Shown piece by piece: positions 61,784 to 64,000 of a stretch of 64,000 nucleotides of DNA. This DNA is from Luteimonas sp. FCS-9 (GTDB lineage Bacteria; Pseudomonadota; Gammaproteobacteria; Xanthomonadales; Xanthomonadaceae): positions 186,001 to 250,000 of the forward strand of contig NZ_LASZ01000001.1 in the NCBI RefSeq assembly GCF_001014645.1, written 5' to 3'. Position 1 is the stretch's first letter. Each line of letters starts with the position of its first letter. Under the pieces are notes generated by a model. That model ran no database searches, was not told the DNA's origin, and saw only the letters and a program-made list of their open reading frames with translations. Position numbers and translations under genes: made by a program.

Positions 61784-63325
61784 TCAGGGCGCGTCGGGCA
61801 CCGACACCGCGCGGTACTGGGTCGCGCCGCCGCGGCCGCGCACCAGCAGCATCACCGTGTCGCCCGGCTTGACGTCGCGCAGCGCGCGGTCGAGCGCGGC
61901 CGCGCTGCCGACCGGTGTGCGGCCCACGCGCAGGATCACGTCGCCGGCCGCAATGCCGGCGGTCGCGGCGGCGCCGCGGCCGGCGCTCGCGACCAGCACG
62001 CCCTCCTCGCCCGAGAGCCCGTACTGCCGGCGCTGCGCCGCATCCAGGTCGCGGCCGGCCAGACCGAGCGGATTGCCCTGGGTGGACGGCGCGGCCCCGC
62101 GGTCGGGGGCGCCGCGCGCGGCGCCGGCCGAGGCCTGGCCGTCGAGCTGGATCAGCGTCACGTCGAAGTTGCGGCTGCGGCCATCGCGGAACACCTCCAG
62201 CTTGACCCGCGTGCCCGGCGCCTTGCTGCCGACCAGCGGCGGCAGGTCGCTGAAGGTGTTGACCGGTGCGCCGTCGACGGCGCGGATCACGTCGCCCGGC
62301 TCGATGCCGGCCTTCTCGGCCGGGCTGTCCGGCGCGACCACGCTCACCAGCGCGCCGCGCGCGTCGGGCAGCTTGAAGCCGGCGACCTCGTCGGCGCTGA
62401 CCGGCCCGATCTGCACGCCGAGCTGGCCACGCTGCACGCTGCCGGTCTTCTTGATCTGGTCGGCGACGTTCGACGCCACGTCGATCGGGATCGCGAAGCT
62501 CACGCCCATGTAGCCGCCGGAGTTGCTGAAGATCTGCGAGTTGATGCCGATGACCTCGCCGGCGACGTTGAGCAGCGGACCGCCCGAGTTGCCGCGGTTG
62601 ATCGGCACGTCGGTCTGGATGAACGGGACGTACTGCTGGTTGGCATAGGGATTGGAGCGCTGCACGGCGCTGACGATGCCGGCCGTCACCGACTGCTCGA
62701 AGCCGAACGGCGAGCCGATCGCGACCGCCCACTGGCCGGGCTTGACCGCCGCGGCGTTACCCATGCGCAGCATCGGCAGGCCGCTGGCGTCGATCTTGAG
62801 CACGGCGACGTCGGATTCGGGATCACTGCCGACGACCTGGGCCTGGAACTCGCGCCGGTCCGACAGCCGCACCTTGACCTCGTCCGCGCCCTCGATGACG
62901 TGGTGGTTGGTCAGCAGGTAGCCGTCGGACGAGATCAGGAAGCCGGTGCCCATCGACGCGCGCGGCATGCCCTGCCCCGGACCGCCCGGTCCGCCGGGAA
63001 ACTCGAAGCCCGGGCCGAAGAAGCGGCGGAAGATCTCCGGGATCTGCGCGTCGTCGGGCATCTGCTGGCCGCGCGTCTGGCGCGTGCCGGCGGTCGACTC
63101 GATGCTGACCACGGCCGGGCCGACCCGCTCGACCAGCCGGGTGAAGTCCGGCAGTCCGCTGACCAGCGGCGCCTGCGGCGTCGAGGACACGGTGTTGGCG
63201 GCATCGGCGGCCGACGGCGTCGCGTTCGACTGCGCGGTCGCGTTGGGCAGTACGAGCGCGGTGGTCGCCGCCGACAGCACGGCGACCAGGGACACGGCGA
63301 GCAGGGATTTCTTCATCGAGGTCAT
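61784..63325 (-). CDS. DegP/MucD-type periplasmic serine protease
   Basis: 513 residues from ATG 63325 (ATG 63316 also possible). A signal peptide (about 1-32) is followed by a trypsin-like domain with His (NHHVIEG, about 142), Asp (SDVAVLKID, about 172) and Ser (RGNSGGPL, about 247). A FFGPGFEFPGGPGGPG loop precedes it and two PDZ domains follow. It degrades and refolds envelope proteins. The upstream gene is anti-sigma-E-like, the conserved rpoE-rseA-mucD arrangement. Confidence 0.94.
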   Translation of the reverse strand: MTSMKKSLLAVSLVAVLSAATTALVLPNATAQSNATPSAADAANTVSSTPQAPLVSGLPDFTRLVERVGPAVVSIESTAGTRQTRGQQMPDDAQIPEIFRRFFGPGFEFPGGPGGPGQGMPRASMGTGFLISSDGYLLTNHHVIEGADEVKVRLSDRREFQAQVVGSDPESDVAVLKIDASGLPMLRMGNAAAVKPGQWAVAIGSPFGFEQSVTAGIVSAVQRSNPYANQQYVPFIQTDVPINRGNSGGPLLNVAGEVIGINSQIFSNSGGYMGVSFAIPIDVASNVADQIKKTGSVQRGQLGVQIGPVSADEVAGFKLPDARGALVSVVAPDSPAEKAGIEPGDVIRAVDGAPVNTFSDLPPLVGSKAPGTRVKLEVFRDGRSRNFDVTLIQLDGQASAGAARGAPDRGAAPSTQGNPLGLAGRDLDAAQRRQYGLSGEEGVLVASAGRGAAATAGIAAGDVILRVGRTPVGSAAALDRALRDVKPGDTVMLLVRGRGGATQYRAVSVPDAP

Positions 63326-63357
63326 GGGGAATCCGGGATTCGAAACGGGAAGGATCG

Positions 63358-63378
63358 GTCGCCGCGCGGGGCGGCGAC
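63358..63378. other. Hairpin between the anti-sigma gene and degP
   Basis: GTCGCCGC (63358-63365) pairs with GCGGCGAC (63371-63378), loop GCGGG. No T-run follows. It may tune readthrough or be an RNA-processing site between the two genes. Confidence 0.6.
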
Positions 63379-63405
63379 GTGCCGGGGATGGCGCGGCGCG
63401 GGCGG

Positions 63406-64000
63406 TCAGGGCTGCGCGGGCGCGTCGCCGGGGGCCTGGCGCACGGCGCGGGGCTCGACCGGGAAGCTCGGCAGCACGTCGCTGGCCGGCGCCTCGCTGC
63501 GCGCCCAGGACGGCGCGTCGAAGCCGCCGCCGTAGCGCACCGAGAAACGCGCATCCGGCGCGAGGGCGCCGGCCTTCGGCCATGGCCGCGCGACCGAGGG
63601 CGCGGCCGGCAGCCCGGCGTCCGACGCGGCGGCCGCGAACGCGGCCTCGACCTGCGCCGTGGCGGTCGCCGGTTGCGCCGGCGCCTCGGCGACCGGCGTC
63701 GCCGCCGCCACCTGCACCGGTGCCGGATCGCGCGCGCGCCGTACCGCAGGGGTCCGCGCGTCGCGTCCGGCCTGGCTGCGCCTGGGCACCTCGGCGATCG
63801 CGATCGCCGCCATGCCCGCCGCCGCGGCTGCCTGCGCCGGTGCGGCCGGCTCGTGCGTCGCGAACGCCGAGGCGTCGGCCGCGGCATCGGTGGCCAGCGG
63901 CTCGCCGCTCAGCGCCACCGCGGGCAGCGGCGCCACGATCTTCTCGCCCGCGCCCGGCACGCCGCCGGGCCGGCCGACGAACAGCGCGGCGAGCGCGACC
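63406..64000 (-). CDS. RseA-like anti-sigma-E factor, 5' part missing
   Basis: The 3' part of a gene that runs off the window end. A hydrophobic segment (VALAALFVG) at the edge is probably the membrane helix. Beyond it lies a long Ala/Pro-rich periplasmic stretch and a conserved end (PDARFSVRYGGGFDAPSWARSEAP). Position upstream of a DegP/MucD protease, in the same direction, is where Xanthomonads carry rseA. The sigma-binding N-terminal domain is outside the window, so the call rests on context. Confidence 0.7.
   Translation of the reverse strand, partial: VALAALFVGRPGGVPGAGEKIVAPLPAVALSGEPLATDAAADASAFATHEPAAPAQAAAAAGMAAIAIAEVPRRSQAGRDARTPAVRRARDPAPVQVAAATPVAEAPAQPATATAQVEAAFAAAASDAGLPAAPSVARPWPKAGALAPDARFSVRYGGGFDAPSWARSEAPASDVLPSFPVEPRAVRQAPGDAPAQP

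Overview
The window is chromosomal DNA from a very GC-rich gammaproteobacterium. It most likely belongs to the Xanthomonadaceae, near Lysobacter or Luteimonas. The call rests on gene order (serC-pheA; an rseA-like gene, degP, lepA, lepB, a DUF4845 gene, rnc, era, recO), on protein sequences that read like Xanthomonad orthologues, and on GTAG-type REP elements. Most of it is core chromosome. No transposase, integrase, phage gene or CRISPR array was seen.

Layout. 1-3.9 kb: pheA (cut by the window edge) and serC on the minus strand, divergent from the methionine sulfoxide reductase pair msrP-msrQ. 3.9-8.2 kb: small genes, a tandem-FHA protein, tRNA-Val(CAC) with promoter and terminator, an MscS-like channel, RidA, a DksA-type zinc finger and a flavoprotein. 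8.3-18.5 kb: a partial type VI secretion (T6SS) locus. It has tssA on plus; on minus an M15 peptidase, a 44-codon ORF, a membrane-anchored thiolase-fold protein, tssM, tagF and an OmpA-like gene; and on plus an unassigned membrane protein. No sheath, tube, baseplate or ClpV gene is present. 18.5-30.4 kb: a GAF-GAF-GGDEF-EAL protein, a sigma/anti-sigma pair, a YigZ protein, an ABC exporter, a cupin/DUF2867 protein with an ArsR regulator, an AidB-like dehydrogenase and a flavin monooxygenase.

30.6-45.6 kb: a two-gene RND efflux operon behind a TetR-type palindrome, bioD, free-methionine-R-sulfoxide reductase with a TfoX C-terminal-domain gene, a cobalamin riboswitch with btuB, and a lactate operon lldP-lldR-lldD-dld. 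The lactate operon is preceded by two LldR/PdhR-type operators flanking a promoter. 45.6-46.5 kb: a non-coding array of direct repeats about 178 bp long, each carrying a 69-bp element bounded by 13-bp inverted repeats. 46.5-52.0 kb: cspA, a purine-salvage pair (thioinosine/thioadenosine phosphorylase and hpt), nagZ, a DsbA-family gene, a CYTH gene and rlmD. 52.0-52.6 kb: a gene-free stretch with eight different hairpins in a row. 52.6-55.3 kb: a YdbH-like protein with a DUF1318 lipoprotein that seems to combine YnbE and YdbL. 55.3-64 kb: a REC-Hpt protein, then recO, era, rnc, the DUF4845 gene, lepB, lepA, degP and an anti-sigma-E-like gene cut by the window end.

The least explained signals are the 178-bp repeat array, the eight-hairpin intergenic region, the thiolase-fold protein inside the T6SS cluster, and the apparent YnbE-YdbL fusion.
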